DNA of 64,000 bases from Montifringilla adamsi. Taxonomy: Eukaryota > Chordata > Aves > Passeriformes > Passeridae. Below are positions 24,101-35,750 of this stretch, piece by piece (within the stretch, counting starts at the first letter, position 1; each line of letters starts with the position of its first letter). Under the pieces are notes generated by a model. That model was not told the DNA's origin. It saw only the letters and a list, made by a program, of their open reading frames with translations, and did no database searches. The position numbers and the translations under genes are program-made. The DNA lies in the NCBI GenBank assembly GCA_017590115.1, contig JAGGNK010008670.1:1798001-1862000 (forward strand), read 5' to 3'.

Positions 24101-26698
24101 CTTAAATTAATGGGGCATTTGTACTTTCAGGGTCAATGCAGCTGGAGCTGGATCATCTCCTCTTCTGCTTTTGTTCCCTTTTTCACTGTTGGATTATTGG
24201 TTCTGTTTGCTCTTTTTATTTGGATTATTTTTGGTGTGAATGCTTCCAGCTGCTGTGCTACAATTAGCCCAGTGAAGCAATTAACTACAATTAACATGGA
24301 ACTATAATGGGGCAGGAGAAAAGAGACTTTTATAAAGAGTCTGGCATCATAACCCTCACAAGAGAGCTGTCACCCACCTACTGAGCATACTGGTGTTACT
24401 GGGAGCTCCAAAATTCCACCCTCCCACCTTCATGTGCATCTGGGATCCCGTGGAAACCTCTTCCCATTGTCCAGGAATGTGTTTTTTTGGTTTTTTTTTT
24501 TTCCCCCCAGGAAAAAGGATTTCAGATCTGGAAGAGTTTCCTAAGCTGTGGTGTGGTCTCAAGCTGTCAGAAGTGTTATCTCACCTCCTCTCTCTTTCAG
24601 CTGGGGAAAAAAAATGCTTCTGTTCCCTGCTGAGTGCCAGAAATCCTTTGAAGTCTCCTGTTGGAACCCAATGATTTGGAATATTACGTTGGGAGAGTTA
24701 TTTCAGCTTTTTTTGGATGCAAGGAAAATGAAAAGGGCTGGGGAAATCTCAAAAACTTTTTAGCAGAGATTGTTTTCAGCAGCTTCTTTCCTTCCTAGTA
24801 AATACCTCTTGCCTAAACCCTCTAAAATTTAGTAAAGAAGGTGAAGAATTCACACAAAAAAAAAGAGTTTTTACTTGGTTAAAACTGCAGGGACCCTCCC
24901 AAAAAGCACCTGCTGCTGTTTCCCTGCCACTTCCTGCACCTCCCAAAGCCAAACACAGGGAACAGGCACAATAAGGAAGAAAAGTGTTTTGCATGGATCC
25001 CACCGTGGGAGGGCAATGGAAATCCTGAACAAAGTCCTCTCCACGTTCTGTTTGCCAAATGAAATGTTTAAAGAGCAATATTCCATCGGGTGTGTGCTCC
25101 TGGAGATAGGAGCCCCAACCTTTGCATTCCTGGAAAAAACCTTTTCCTTGTGCTCTGAAAGTTGAGTTTGATGTCAAGGGGAAGAAATCCACTTTTGAAG
25201 GAATTAAAAATCAGTGGGAACAGGACTGATGAGGAGGTGCCTGGCACTCACACCATCATATTTTCTAGATGAGCAGAATCCTTGCAGATAGAATTTAAAC
25301 GCATTTGGAGATAGAATTTATACCATCTTGCCAAGTAAATATTCTCACTTTTCACCTCCAGCACTGGGATTATAACTTTTAGTCTACTTTACAGACACTT
25401 TCAAGAGGAATTGTCACAGGTTTTGCCATTTTTCATCTCCTCCAGTGCTGTGTTCATTACTCAAAGTGTGATTACAGCTTGGCACCTCGTGTTTGCAGGT
25501 TCCCAACTGTGATAAACTGTCAGGACAGCTCCTGTTGGAGCCCAAAGCTCCCAGCTGAGCCCTCAGCACACTCAGGTACTTGTTAATACCTTAATTTGAA
25601 GCAGATCAGAGGGTTTTTTCCCTCCAGAACCAGGAGAGCTCTTGGGCTGGAGTTCACCCCAGATCTATTTCAAGGATTCTCAAACCTCGCCCTAAAACAT
25701 TCACCACAAAATAATCCTTCTGCCACAGTGCCAGCCTGGCCCACACACATCCAGAATATTTATGAATGAGTGGAAAACAGAAGAGCTGAGTCACGCAGCC
25801 AGAGGTCGTTTCTGAAGAATAAAATTTTATTTTTTTGGCTGAAAAAAACTGCATACACATGTTCAGATCTGGGCAACCTTCACCACATGTCTTCGTTTCC
25901 AAATAAATGTGTGCTCCGAAGCATGCAGGAGCCCACTGCAGCTTGAGAAAGGAGTTGAGAGGGTTTTCTTTTTAATCTAGAACTGTGCAAACATCATTTG
26001 AAAGCTATTTACATTTTGCTCCTCTCACTTCTACTAACAGGAGCATCAGCTGGTAGAGACGTGCAGAGTGCAGCTGTAATTTATGATTTGGCACCCACGT
26101 TTGATTTGTGTAGAGTGAAAACCAAACAAACCTCCCATTGTTCCAAAACCTCCCCACAGGCAATGGTAATAAATCTAATTTCTTCTTTGTAAAGGAGATC
26201 TCTCTAAGCCTTCCCTGCAGGTATTTAAAATATTATTTCCACTCGGGATCCTCTTCCCCTGGTGCTGATTTGCACTTTGCTATGTTGGTGAGTGGGAGCA
26301 GCAAGAAAAGATTTTGATTTTCATCAGAGAAGGCAGGAGGGCACTGAGACAGAGCAGGGCTGCTTCTTCCTGTCATCCTCACTAAACTCCAAGATGAGGT
26401 GGAGAATTTTTTTCCGAAAAGAAAATATTTTAGACCATCTGAACTCAGATGCAGGAACTTAGGTGTGAAAAAAGCTGGATTTGAGTTCATCCTTCTGTTG
26501 CTTTCTCTTCCAAGTTCCTCTCCCATCCATTGAAGCCTGGAAGTCACCAACCAGCCAGACACGAGCACTCCAATCCTGCTGGAGATCCTCATTTTTTATC
26601 TCCTCTAACCTGGCCCCTGCACTGTGTTGGTAGAACTTTGGATGTGAGGAGCCACCAAAACAGCCTCAGCCAGTGGTTGGATGCAGAGTGGTTGGATG
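21126..26698. other. Intergenic, no gene recognised
   Basis: No coding gene or RNA gene was identified. It contains the (TTTTGGTA)n run near 21150 and an A-rich duplicated block at 23459-23700. A minus-strand AATAAA (TTTATT on the plus strand) near 25828 could be a distal poly(A) signal for SPTSSB. Confidence 0.5.
23459..23700. repeat. Duplicated A-rich block with long poly-A runs
   Basis: A segment beginning GATTATGGCAGAATCACAAC and continuing GATGAGAAAACCTT then AACAACAACAACC then poly-A occurs twice, at about 23460 and 23588. It suggests a tandem duplication between A-runs, or an assembly artefact in low-complexity DNA. Confidence 0.85.
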
Positions 26699-27225
26699 CA
26701 GCTCATTTCCAAAGAAATGAAAAATGTTACAGATTAAAAGAATATTTAATGGAAGTTACAAATCTAGGAAAGATTTTCCTCTTGGGTAATGCCTTTATGC
26801 ATTCATTGTTCCCAGCTCTACATGGGAAAGAGAATGGCTGAGCAGGAATTAAATAGGAAATAGGGTTTGCTTCCACTGCTCATTGTTAAATGTGCTTTTT
26901 GGCATTGGAAACAATCTTTAAATGCAGGCTAAAAGCATCTATTTGGAGAAAACAGAATGATAAGAAAGTGCTCAAGGTTTTGCAGAGGGATTCTGCTATT
27001 TTGGGGTTTAAGGACATTGCAAGCAGATCAGTCCATAGAGAATTCATCAGATTTCCCTGCTGGAAAACCTCCCAATGTCCCATTTTCCTCTACACTTGTG
27101 CTGCCTAAAATGCCAGGACAGAGAGGCTTGGACACATCACATCCCTCCACTCTGGGTGTTCACAGTGAGTTTGGGGCAGCAGAACTTTGCTGTCCCTCAA
27201 AGCAACAGATCCTAAAGCAGCACTG
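26699..27225 (+). repeat. Direct repeat copy 1 (~525 bp), downstream of SPTSSB
   Basis: It matches 28373-28898 in the same orientation. The first ~125 bp differ at about nine places, whereas about 400 bp from 26824 onward are identical by eye. A third, partial start of the same unit (about 50 bp, TGGGAAAG through ATAGGAAACGGGG) follows at 27224-27275. This suggests a roughly 400-bp tandem unit. Confidence 0.93.
26745..26751 (-). terminator. Possible ATTAAA poly(A) signal for SPTSSB
   Basis: A minus-strand ATTAAA variant lies about 725 nt downstream of the SPTSSB stop codon, inside repeat copy 1. No closer AATAAA was noticed. Weak, positional evidence only. Confidence 0.25.
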
Positions 27226-27474
27226 GGAAAGACACTGGCTGAGCAAGAATGAAATAGGAAACGGGGTTTGCTGCTGGAGGTGGGAGCTGCGTGGATCCTG
27301 TGCCATTCCAGGAGCTGTGTGCCATTCCCAGAGTGTTCATGGGACAGGGCTCGGTGCCTCGCTCTGCTCTCCAGCCCCGGAGGTGAAGCAAGCAGGGTTT
27401 TCCTAAGAGCCAAACCTCAACGTGAACCATTTGTGAACCATTTCACAGAGCTGCTGGGCCCTGCTGGGCCCGGC

Positions 27475-27711
27475 TCAGTTCAGCACGGCGCTCTCGGGCT
27501 GGGGCCCGAAGATCTGGGAGAAGAATTGCAAGGCCAGGCGGACGTGGATGGGCACGAAGACGTAGGCGGTGTACACCACCATGGCCAGCACGGTGACCGT
27601 GATGGTGTGGAACATGGACTGCTCCCAGGGCTCCAGCACGTAGCTGCACGTCACCAGCTGGTACTGGTAGTACAGCCAGTACAGGTAGTCCTTCACCCGC
27701 TTCACGTCCAT
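27475..27711 (-). CDS. SPTSSB: Serine palmitoyltransferase small subunit B (ssSPTb)
   Basis: 78-residue single coding exon. ssSPTb activates the SPTLC1/SPTLC2-3 enzyme in the ER and shifts it toward C18 acyl-CoA, giving longer sphingoid bases. Seen: [18 protein letters not shown] at the N-terminus, Val at residue 25, EPWE at 27-30, one transmembrane span at about 34-55 with [13 protein letters not shown], and His56. It lines up with remembered human SPTSSB at most positions to about residue 66, with a divergent C-terminal tail. Upstream on the minus strand a good acceptor (TTTCCCTGTCATTCCAG) places the exon start at 27739, with 28 nt of 5' UTR before the ATG. The 5' exons are probably in the CpG island near 35 kb. 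The gene is flanked by a direct repeat at 26699-27225 and 28373-28898. Confidence 0.95.
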   Translation of the reverse strand: MDVKRVKDYLYWLYYQYQLVTCSYVLEPWEQSMFHTITVTVLAMVVYTAYVFVPIHVRLALQFFSQIFGPQPESAVLN

Positions 27712-27914
27712 CTTCAGCTCCAGGGGGGTTGGAGAGCACCTGGAATGACAGGGAAATTGGGATTACAGCGGGGGTATCCCGTGGAAGCGCTACACAAACT
27801 CCTTCTCTGAGGTGTCAGTGCCACCAGCTCCTCTGGACCAAAGGGAGCTGTAGGGTTCTGCAGCTGCTGCTCAGTTATTGGAGGTGCATCAGCTGGGCAT
27901 TCCCACTTCCCAGA

Positions 27915-28050
27915 AAAGCTGATCCAACCCTGGAAGTGTCCAAGGCCAGGCTGAAGCGACCTGGGATAGTGGGAGGTGTCCTTGCCCATGACAGGTGTGG
28001 GACTGGGTGATTAAACTCCCTTCCAACCCAAACCTTCCTGTGACTCTACC
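27915..28050 (+). mobile_element. CR1 LINE 3' end, sense orientation
   Basis: AGTGTCCAAGGCCAGGCTGA, GGAGGTGTCCTTGCCCATGA and CTCCCTTCCAACCCAAACC are CR1 terminal blocks. The element lies about 175 bp upstream of the SPTSSB coding exon, in the presumed intron, antisense to the gene. Confidence 0.8.
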
Positions 28051-28141
28051 AATTTCCACATTCCAAGTGTATTTTCCTATCCATTCCCTGTGGAAATCAG
28101 GGAAATAGGCATTTAAAAAGAAAGGCTTTGGGCCAGCTTCC

Positions 28142-28202
28142 AGAAATGTTCCATAAATTCCATAAATGTTCCATAAATTCCATAAATGTTCCATAAGTTC
28201 CA
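28142..28202. repeat. 15-bp tandem repeat (TTCCATAAATGTTCCATAAA type)
   Basis: GTTCCATAAATTCCATAAAT recurs as a short tandem run of about four units. Confidence 0.85.
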
Positions 28203-28372
28203 TGTATGCCCCGGAATAAAGATAAGATTAAAACAGCTGCCCTGCAAAAACTTCTCTGCTTACTTTTGATGATAATTTTTATTGCTCTGCAATTGTTGGG
28301 AATAAAGAAAAGCCAAGTTACGAAAGAGAAAGGGAGAAAAAAGTAATCTCTGATTGTAGAAGGATTTTTTTG

Positions 28373-28898
28373 CAGCTCATTCCAAAGAAATGAAAAACAT
28401 TACAGATTAAAAGAATATTTAATGGAAATTACAAGTCTAGGAAAGATTTTCCTCTTGGATAATGCCTTTATGCATTCATTGTTCCCGGCTCCACTTGGGA
28501 AAGAGAATGGCTGAGCAGGAATTAAATAGGAAATAGGGTTTGCTTCCACTGCTCATTGTTAAATGTGCTTTTTGGCATTGGAAACAATCTTTAAATGCAG
28601 GCTAAAAGCATCTATTTGGAGAAAACAGAATGATAAGAAAGTGCTCAAGGTTTTGCAGAGGGATTCTGCTATTTTGGGGTTTAAGGACATTGCAAGCAGA
28701 TCAGTCCATAGAGAATTCATCAGATTTCCCTGCTGGAAAACCTCCCAATGTCCCATTTTCCTCTACACTTGTGCTGCCTAAAATGCCAGGACAGAGAGGC
28801 TTGGACACATCACATCCCTCCACTCTGGGTGTTCACAGTGAGTTTGGGGCAGCAGAACTTTGCTGTCCCTCAAAGCAACAGATCCTAAAGCAGCACTG
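28373..28898 (+). repeat. Direct repeat copy 2 (~525 bp), upstream of the SPTSSB coding exon
   Basis: Second copy of the block at 26699-27225, offset by about 1673 bp. The last ~400 bp are identical to copy 1 by eye, while the 5' ~125 bp differ by about 6-7%. It lies in the presumed SPTSSB intron. Identical short frames in the two copies reflect the duplication and are not genes. Confidence 0.93.
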
Positions 28899-29254
28899 AG
28901 AAATTTGTACCTGGGATTAAAATAGGGATGGGCCACTGATGTAGGTCAAAAATATTCCAATATTCAGTGTTTTCCTGCTCTGTTCTGGAGGGATGTGGGA
29001 TTTACCAAAGGGAAGTTTTCCCCCTTAATTCTCCCAAAGCATTTCCTTCACTTCTATCTTCCCATATTTCCTAGACTGAGAAAGTTCCTACAACACTTTT
29101 GGGGGACAGATCAACATTTCAAATGTAGCAGTGGCTGTCTCTGTGACCAGCTTTTCTTGCAGGGATTCAGGCTGGGGAGAAAGACACCGCTGCTCTCTGG
29201 CCAGGCATGAATGGAAGCTGATTCCTTTCAGATCATTTATTGGAAGGCAGAACT

Positions 29255-29276
29255 CCAGAGAGAGAGAGAGAGAGAG
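29255..29276 (+). repeat. (GA)n microsatellite
   Basis: Short run of GA dinucleotides about 150 bp before the larger GGAGAA repeat. Confidence 0.85.
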
Positions 29277-29423
29277 GCCTTAAAGCCTTGGAAATACTGC
29301 AGAGCCTTCAGTGAAAGTGGCCCAGCTGGCAAAGTGGGACTCCCTGGGAGCCAAAATTGTTTCTGTTCAGACTTCCTGCAAAAAGAGCAGCGCTGTCCAC
29401 TGAGGAGGGGAAACCCTTTCCTG

Positions 29424-29697
29424 AACAGTGAGGAGAAGGAGAAGGAGAAAGAAGGAGAAGGAGAAGGAGAAGGAGAGGGAGAGGGAGAAGGAGAAGGAGA
29501 GGGAGAAGGAGAAGGAGAAGGAGAAGGAGAGGGAGAGGGAGAAGGAGAAGGAGAGGGAGAAGGAGAAGGAGAAGGAGAAGGAGAAGGAGAAGGAGAAGGA
29601 GAAGGAGAAGGAGAAGGAGAAGGAGAAGGAGAAGGAGAAGGAGAAGGAGAAGGAGAAGGAGAAGGAGAAGGAGAAGGAGAAGGAGAAGGAGGAGAAG
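29424..29697 (+). repeat. (GGAGAA)n hexanucleotide polypurine repeat
   Basis: Roughly 270 bp of GAGAAG/GAGGGA units with almost no pyrimidine on the plus strand. The distal ~120 bp are nearly perfect (GGAGAA)n. All frames are open on both strands (Gly-Glu, Lys-Glu, Phe-Ser), so the long frames here are artefacts. Long homopurine tracts can form triplex structures. Confidence 0.95.
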
Positions 29698-32600
29698 AGT
29701 CCCCTCACACTCTTCAGGATTACGGGATTTACACCGGGGTTAGGGCTGTGCTCGTTAAACTCATTCCTTCTGTGGGTAAATCCCTGCTGATCCCGACCCC
29801 TGCCCGGAGAAGCTGCAAGGCTGGAGCACTGCTGGGGGTGTTTGAGTGACCAGAGCTGCTCACACTCCTGTTCATCTCCATCCAGAGCTGCTTAAGGACA
29901 GCCACAGGCAGGAAAAACATCCCCCAGGCTGATTTTACTGATATTCCAGGCTGCAGCCTCACCATCACCCCTTGGAGAGCCACATGAATAAAGGATGAGG
30001 CAGTTAAAATGATGAGCAGCCCTTTGGATTTAACCGAAGCCCTTGGCACCTTTTTTCCAGCCTGGGGATTGCATTTCCCTGCAGCCCCAGCACAGCCTGG
30101 CTTCCTCTGGTTCTCCCAGCTCCCAGTGCACGGCAGTAATTCCATCCCCAGGCACTCTGGAATTCCAGGAGGAACACGAGCTGCCTTCGAGCTCTGTGGT
30201 CTCCTAATGAATGCTGGAGGTTGAGATAAGTAAAAGGCAAAAGCAAATTACAGTCTGTGCCCTCACCACTGACACACTCCCCCTGCATTTCATGCAGCCC
30301 GAGAGCAGGGAACTGTGCAGGGATAACACAACTCCAGCTGCATAATTTATAAAGGAAAACACAGGAGGGGAAGGGGAAAAAGCCATTTGAAAGCAGCTGC
30401 TGAGGCAATGAGAGACAAGGCTCCCCCGTGGCATTGTCACACAGATCCCTTGGGGAAGGGACAATTTGCATCCCTCTGGGCCCGCTATGAGGAATAAGGA
30501 GTAGCCCAAAACCTCCACACCTCCCGAGGTCTGTGGCAGCTTTACCACCCAAATTAATTGTAGCAGCAATCAAAGGGAATAGCAGATTACTAGGCAAACT
30601 TCAGAGGCTAAAAATTTGTATTTTAAACAGGATTTGTCCTAGAGAGGCTTCACTTCCATGTCTGTGTTTTATTCTATTCCAGCTGGCACTCCCACTTGAA
30701 AGGGCCCTGAGTTATTCACTCATCAGTTCCCACTATTCCAGAGCAGGAGATAATTTGTTCTTATGCAATTTTAACTCAACATTCATTTGTCTACAAATTT
30801 GGATTGAAACACTCGGAGGTGCTGGGGAAATGCCTTCCTGTTTAGAGGCCACGGGACTCTTACAGCCAGCTATGAGTGAAATGAAGAGAATTCAGCTCCT
30901 CTTAAGCAATATTCAGATTATTTTCAGCACTTGCACCTCCAAGAGAAAAAAAAAATGCAAGAAGAGAAACCTGTAAAGCAGCTTTTAATGTTTTAAGTGG
31001 CTGCCTGATTTTCTTGCTTGTTGACACATGTCTCTGATTAGGGCAGGTGAAAAGATAAATCATCGTCCAAATATCAAGGTTTCATTTCAGAGCATGCCTA
31101 ATCTCCCAAATTTCTTTATTAATGACCCTATTTTCCAGAGTCAGAGCCAGTTGGGTGTTAGAAGATGCCAGTGTTAGGTCCTTTAATATGTAATTTCTGC
31201 TTTGAGCAGCTGGGATTTGGGGAATTTTGGTCACATTTTCAATCTGCAACTCTGACCCGTGGCTGGACAGCTCCTGCTGGGAAATTCCTGTGGAAAGAAA
31301 CATTCTTGCAGGGGAACTGGGAGAGACTGGTTTCCAAAGAATGCTTGAAAAATACTTGATGCCCTCAGCAGGAGGGGTTGGCCAAGTTACACATCCAGGG
31401 AAAAAGGGTTTCCAACATATATTCAGGAAAAATTCATCTGGAGGGTGGAAAAACAAAGCCTGGAGCTGGAAATGGCCTCATGATCATTCAACAGGTGACC
31501 TCTGCTGCTTTAAATGGAAAGTAGGGATGAGATGAGAAATAAAAGCAGCAAACAATCACTCCATCCCCAAAATACAAATATTTAATTAGCTAAAAGTGGC
31601 CATTTGCTGAATAATTGCTGGGATAGCCCAGCAGCAAGAGTGGATGGGGTTTGCAACATCCTGAGGGAATTCTCTCGTGCTGGAGCTTAAATAAAATCCT
31701 TCCACGAGTCCCTGAGGGGGTTCCAGTCCCACCAGCCCTGAGCACCCACATGTAGGCAGGTGCAGCCAGGCAAAGTGCCAGACTGAATTTCAAGTCTCCT
31801 GATCTGTAAATAATTTTGGATATTAGAAGCTAAATGGGCAACCGCCTCCTTGGGATCAGAATAGAAATCCTATCTGCGAGTTATTGATGTGGAATTGCTC
31901 TTATTTGTAACTTCACTGTGTTCAGTGGGTTTGTCCTGCTAATATCCTGGAATTCTGGAGTGCACAGCAGAGTGAAGCAATCCTGGTTTCTCTCCCTCAG
32001 CACCCTTGGCCATCCATTAGAGAGCTCCAGGAAATGCAAATCCCTTCCATATGTCCTGTGCAGCACCAGGATGAGGGTCTGAGCTGGGGAAATGTTGCAC
32101 ATGACTCAGCCATTCTGCACGTGGGTGAGCATGGCTTGGCTGAGCCTGTGGGCTTTGCTGGAAATAAAATCTTCCAGGAGTGGAAGGGGTAAGGCAGAGA
32201 GAGCAATGGTGTTTCCAGCCCTGTTTCTGAATTCACTCAGGAGAGTGAATTCCAGCATCTTCCTAACCTTTAACCCCAGCTTCCTTCCTGCTGGCCTCAG
32301 TGGCAGCACACAGGTGCTATTTTGGTTCTTTCAAATGTTACATAATGCATAGCAAGCCCAGGAGCTTTCCCTGTCCAGGAAGATTTCCTGTTACCTCTGG
32401 GAACCTCAGACCCCTCCTCGAGTGGCAGTGCCACACCTGCACAAAGTCTGAGCCGACTTCCTTGTCTCCAGCTGGACCCTGATCTGTGTGTGTGCTCCTC
32501 CTGCAGCAATTCTGGGCTCCCAAACTGGGGTTTGGTGCTGGAATTCTGCTGCATCTCTGCCTGGAGCAGAGGATTCTGGAGCAGAGGATTCCTGTCAGCC

Positions 32601-34727
32601 TGACTTGCCAGCTGCACAGGACAACAGCCAGAGCGTTTTTCTCCTCCAGTTGAGATATGTACACAGGTGGAGTTTATGGTGACCTACAACCATGTGGAAA
32701 AGTCTTTTCAAATGAGATCCAGAAATTTTTGACCCTCAGGAAAGCAGAGGTTGCTCTGCAGCAGCCACAGGGATCTCCTTTGGAGAGAGGCTTCTTTCCA
32801 TTCAGTACCAGCCCAGCAGCTGAAGGCAGCTGAAGTTTGGGCTGATTTCATGCTTTACCTGCCCCCTGACAGCTGGAGGCTGCTCCCAGCAAAGGCACAG
32901 CTCTAAATAACTGAGCTGCCCCTGTCTTTGCAGCCTGGCTGATTGATCAGTGCCCAATCCCCTCCTTACTCAGGCACAGGGAAAGGAGAAGATGCAGCTT
33001 CTCTGTAACAACAACATTCCTGGAGCAGCTCTGTCCCATTTTCTTCCAAGGCTAAATTAATTTTTCAACAATTTTCCTGTTCTTCCCTCCCCTGAAGTTT
33101 CCTCAGTTGTTTCCTTACATAACCAGCTGCTCCTTGCAGTTTAGGTACAGATCCTTTCCTTTCCAGCTTTCCTGGCCTGGGCATGGTTTGTGCTCTGGGT
33201 CCTCCCCCTGTGCCAGGATTTGTACCTCGGGGCAGAACAGGTGAGCAGCTCTGCAGAGAAGATGGGAAAGCGGCAAATTGAATCCCAGGGGAAGGGAAAC
33301 CTTCCCCTCTATTTTGAGTGTAAATATAATTTAGGAACATGGTTTTGAACAGAACTATTCCCAACCAAAACCTCAAATTTGGGACTAGAGACCAGCACCA
33401 GGTTTAAATTGCAAACACTTAAAAATTGAGAGTTCTCAAAGAGCTGTTCCAGGAATATCTCAGAGGGGTTTTGCATTTGCTCCTGCTGACAAACCTCAGT
33501 TCCTTGTGAGATTTGGGACATCATCCACATCCTTCAAAGGCTTCCAAGTTCAGGAGGTTGTGTAAACACATCAATCTACCAACAAAATAACTGAGATGTC
33601 TGGGCTCTAAAATAAGATTTACTTTCAGTTGTAGCCCTTATTTTATTCAGACTTCTTTGCTTTGCTCTGAGTCATTTCTGAGGCAGCTGAAAGTAACAGC
33701 CTGGGTTGTGTGCAACATGAGGAAGTGAATATTGTCACAGCTATGACAGGTATTAGTGGGAAATGGGACCAAACTCTTGTGCAAGTGCATCTCCCTCAGA
33801 TCTCATCAAAGGAAGCAGAATTGCATCACTCCAGTCACTGCTCCAGAGGGGAAAAGCAAAAATGGACTGAGATGCTTGCAACAGATAAGAAATAAAAAGG
33901 GAGATGCAGTTTTTTTCACAGATTTAACCCCATCTATGCAGTGAGGAACAACATCCTTTGCAGGCACTTCCTCGCTGTGAGCAAACAGGTTTGGACACAC
34001 AAAGCTGTTGATACCCATAAAACAAATGAAAAGCTCCATAAAATGTGGCTTGGCAGGACCCAGAGCAGAGCCCTGGCTGCCTCCCAGCCAGCTGGAGCTC
34101 TGTGTCCTGGTGCTGTGGGGCTTTTTGGGCACAGAGGGGTGGCACAAGCACTGCCATGGGCCCATGCTGCTCCCCAGGCAGTGTTTCAGCATCTCCCATT
34201 CCAGCTGGAATTTTGGAATAACATCCATGCTCCATGCACAGCTTCCCTGCTTCTCCCCACCAAACCTGCACCAGAAATCACTCGAAGCACTCCTGGAATT
34301 GCAGTTATTTGTACCATACTCGTGACATTCATCAGAGAAAAAACCCCAGCATCTCAATTTCTAAAGCATTAAAATCCACATCAAAATCCCTCAAAGTGCC
34401 TTGTGCTGACTAAGCAGAGCTTAAGCATTTATTGCAGGGATTCTCCTCCATATTATCCAGCATTTATCCAACAGGGAAGGCAGGAATTGCACCTGCTTCC
34501 CACTGAAAACAACCACCAGCAACTCTTAGAAAACAAGAGAGGAAAAATCTGCCAGCGATGAGCATTCCCAGCACAGCGGTGTGAGCAGCGCAGCCTCCTC
34601 CATCCCCCCCACCCAGCGCGACCTTCCCGCTCCTGGGTGCTTGACTCGTTTCCAGGGAATCCCTGAGGCAAACCATCTTCCTGCCACCTGGAAATAAATC
34701 CCCGACTGCAGGGCTGCAGCAACAAGT

Positions 34728-34815
34728 CACAGAATCACGGCATGGTCCGGCTTGGAAGGGACCTTGAAGCTCATCTCCCTGCCCTCCTGCCGCGGGCAGG
34801 GACGCCCCAAAGCCC
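34728..34815 (-). mobile_element. CR1 3'-end fragment, antisense
   Basis: TCACAGAATCACGGCATGGT, then GGCTTGGAAGGGACCTTGAA and CTGCCGCGGGCAGGGACGCC are the reverse complement of a CR1 terminus, at the edge of the CpG island. Confidence 0.75.
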
Positions 34816-35750
34816 GGAGCCCTCGCTGGAGGCTGCAGGTGCGGCAGGAACGCCACCAGCTCCCCTGAGGGAGGCACAGCGCAGCAACCCCCGGGCTTCT
34901 GCGGCTGCCAGCCCCGCAGAACCCCGGGCCTTCCCCCCGCTGCTTACCGAGCCGCCGGGGACTCGCCGTGGCAGCGGCCGCGCTCGCCAAGGTCACCGGC
35001 CCCGGGCTGGGGGATGCTCCGGGACGCGCCTCCGCCGCGATGCCCTTGGGCGAGCCGAGCTGAGCGGGGAATGAGCGCCGGCACCGGGAGCACCGGGATG
35101 CGGGAGCACCGGGATGCAGCGCACCGGGATGCGGGAACACCGGGCTGCGAGAACACGGGGATGCAGCTCACCGGGCTGCGGGAACACCGGGATGCAGCGC
35201 ACCGGGAGGCAGCTCACCGGGCTGCGGGAACACCGGGATGCAGCGCACCGGGATGCAGCGCACCGCGGCCCCGCGCCTCCCTCACCTCCGCTCCGCGCAC
35301 CGCAGCTCCCCAGCCCGGCGCTGCCCGCGCTTAAATCCCCACCTTTCCCCCCTCCCTTCCTCCCTCCCTCCTCCTCCCTCCCTCCTCCGCCGTTGCTCAC
35401 CTCCCGCCCGCTCTCTCCGTGGCCGCGGCCCCGGGCCGGTCCCTCCGCCCCGCCCGCTGCCGCAGCCGCTGCGCTCGGGCTTGCGGCGCCGGGGAGCGGG
35501 GGAGGAGGAGCGGCGGAGCCGGGCTCGGGGAAACCCGTGGGATGGAGCTGGCTGGCACCTCCGGGACGCCGGCTGTTTCCCCGGAGCGCCGTGTTTCCCT
35601 GGCTTTTCCCGGCGCTGGCGTCATGCGCTCGGCGGCCGCGCTGCGGGATGCGCCAGAGCTGCCCCGCACAGAGCGGCTTCTTATCGCAGCCCTCTGTCGC
35701 GACAGACACCCTTCATATCGCACCCCTCCATCTCGACAGACGCCCCTACA
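34816..35750 (-). promoter_or_regulatory. CpG island, candidate SPTSSB promoter and 5' exons
   Basis: Dense CpG sequence with no recognised protein. On the minus strand three good donors lie in it: GGCTCG then GTAAGC (exon edge 34948), GGAG then GTGAGG (exon edge 35286) and GGGAG then GTGAGC (exon edge 35401). Spliced to the SPTSSB acceptor at 27739 these would make alternative non-coding first exons about 7-8 kb upstream, which fits the non-coding 5' exons of mammalian SPTSSB. A plus-strand donor-like CAG/GTGAGG near 35907 leaves a divergent transcript possible. Confidence 0.5.
35085..35272 (+). repeat. GC-rich minisatellite inside the CpG island
   Basis: Units based on CACCGGGATGCAGCG and CACCGGGCTGCGGGAA repeat about ten times in 185 bp. 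They sit between two of the minus-strand splice-donor candidates. They generate open frames rich in His-Arg-Asp-Ala that are repeat translations. Confidence 0.88.

Larger units (their letters stand above)
28899..34727. other. Presumed SPTSSB intron, no other gene recognised
   Basis: If the CpG island near 35 kb is the SPTSSB promoter, this stretch is intronic. It contains the purine repeat at 29255-29697. No reading frame with domain resemblance and no RNA gene was seen. Confidence 0.4.

Noticed and set aside
29211..29849. 212-codon Gly-Glu frame and opposite Phe-Ser frame
   Set aside because: Translation of the (GGAGAA)n tract; open in all frames by composition.
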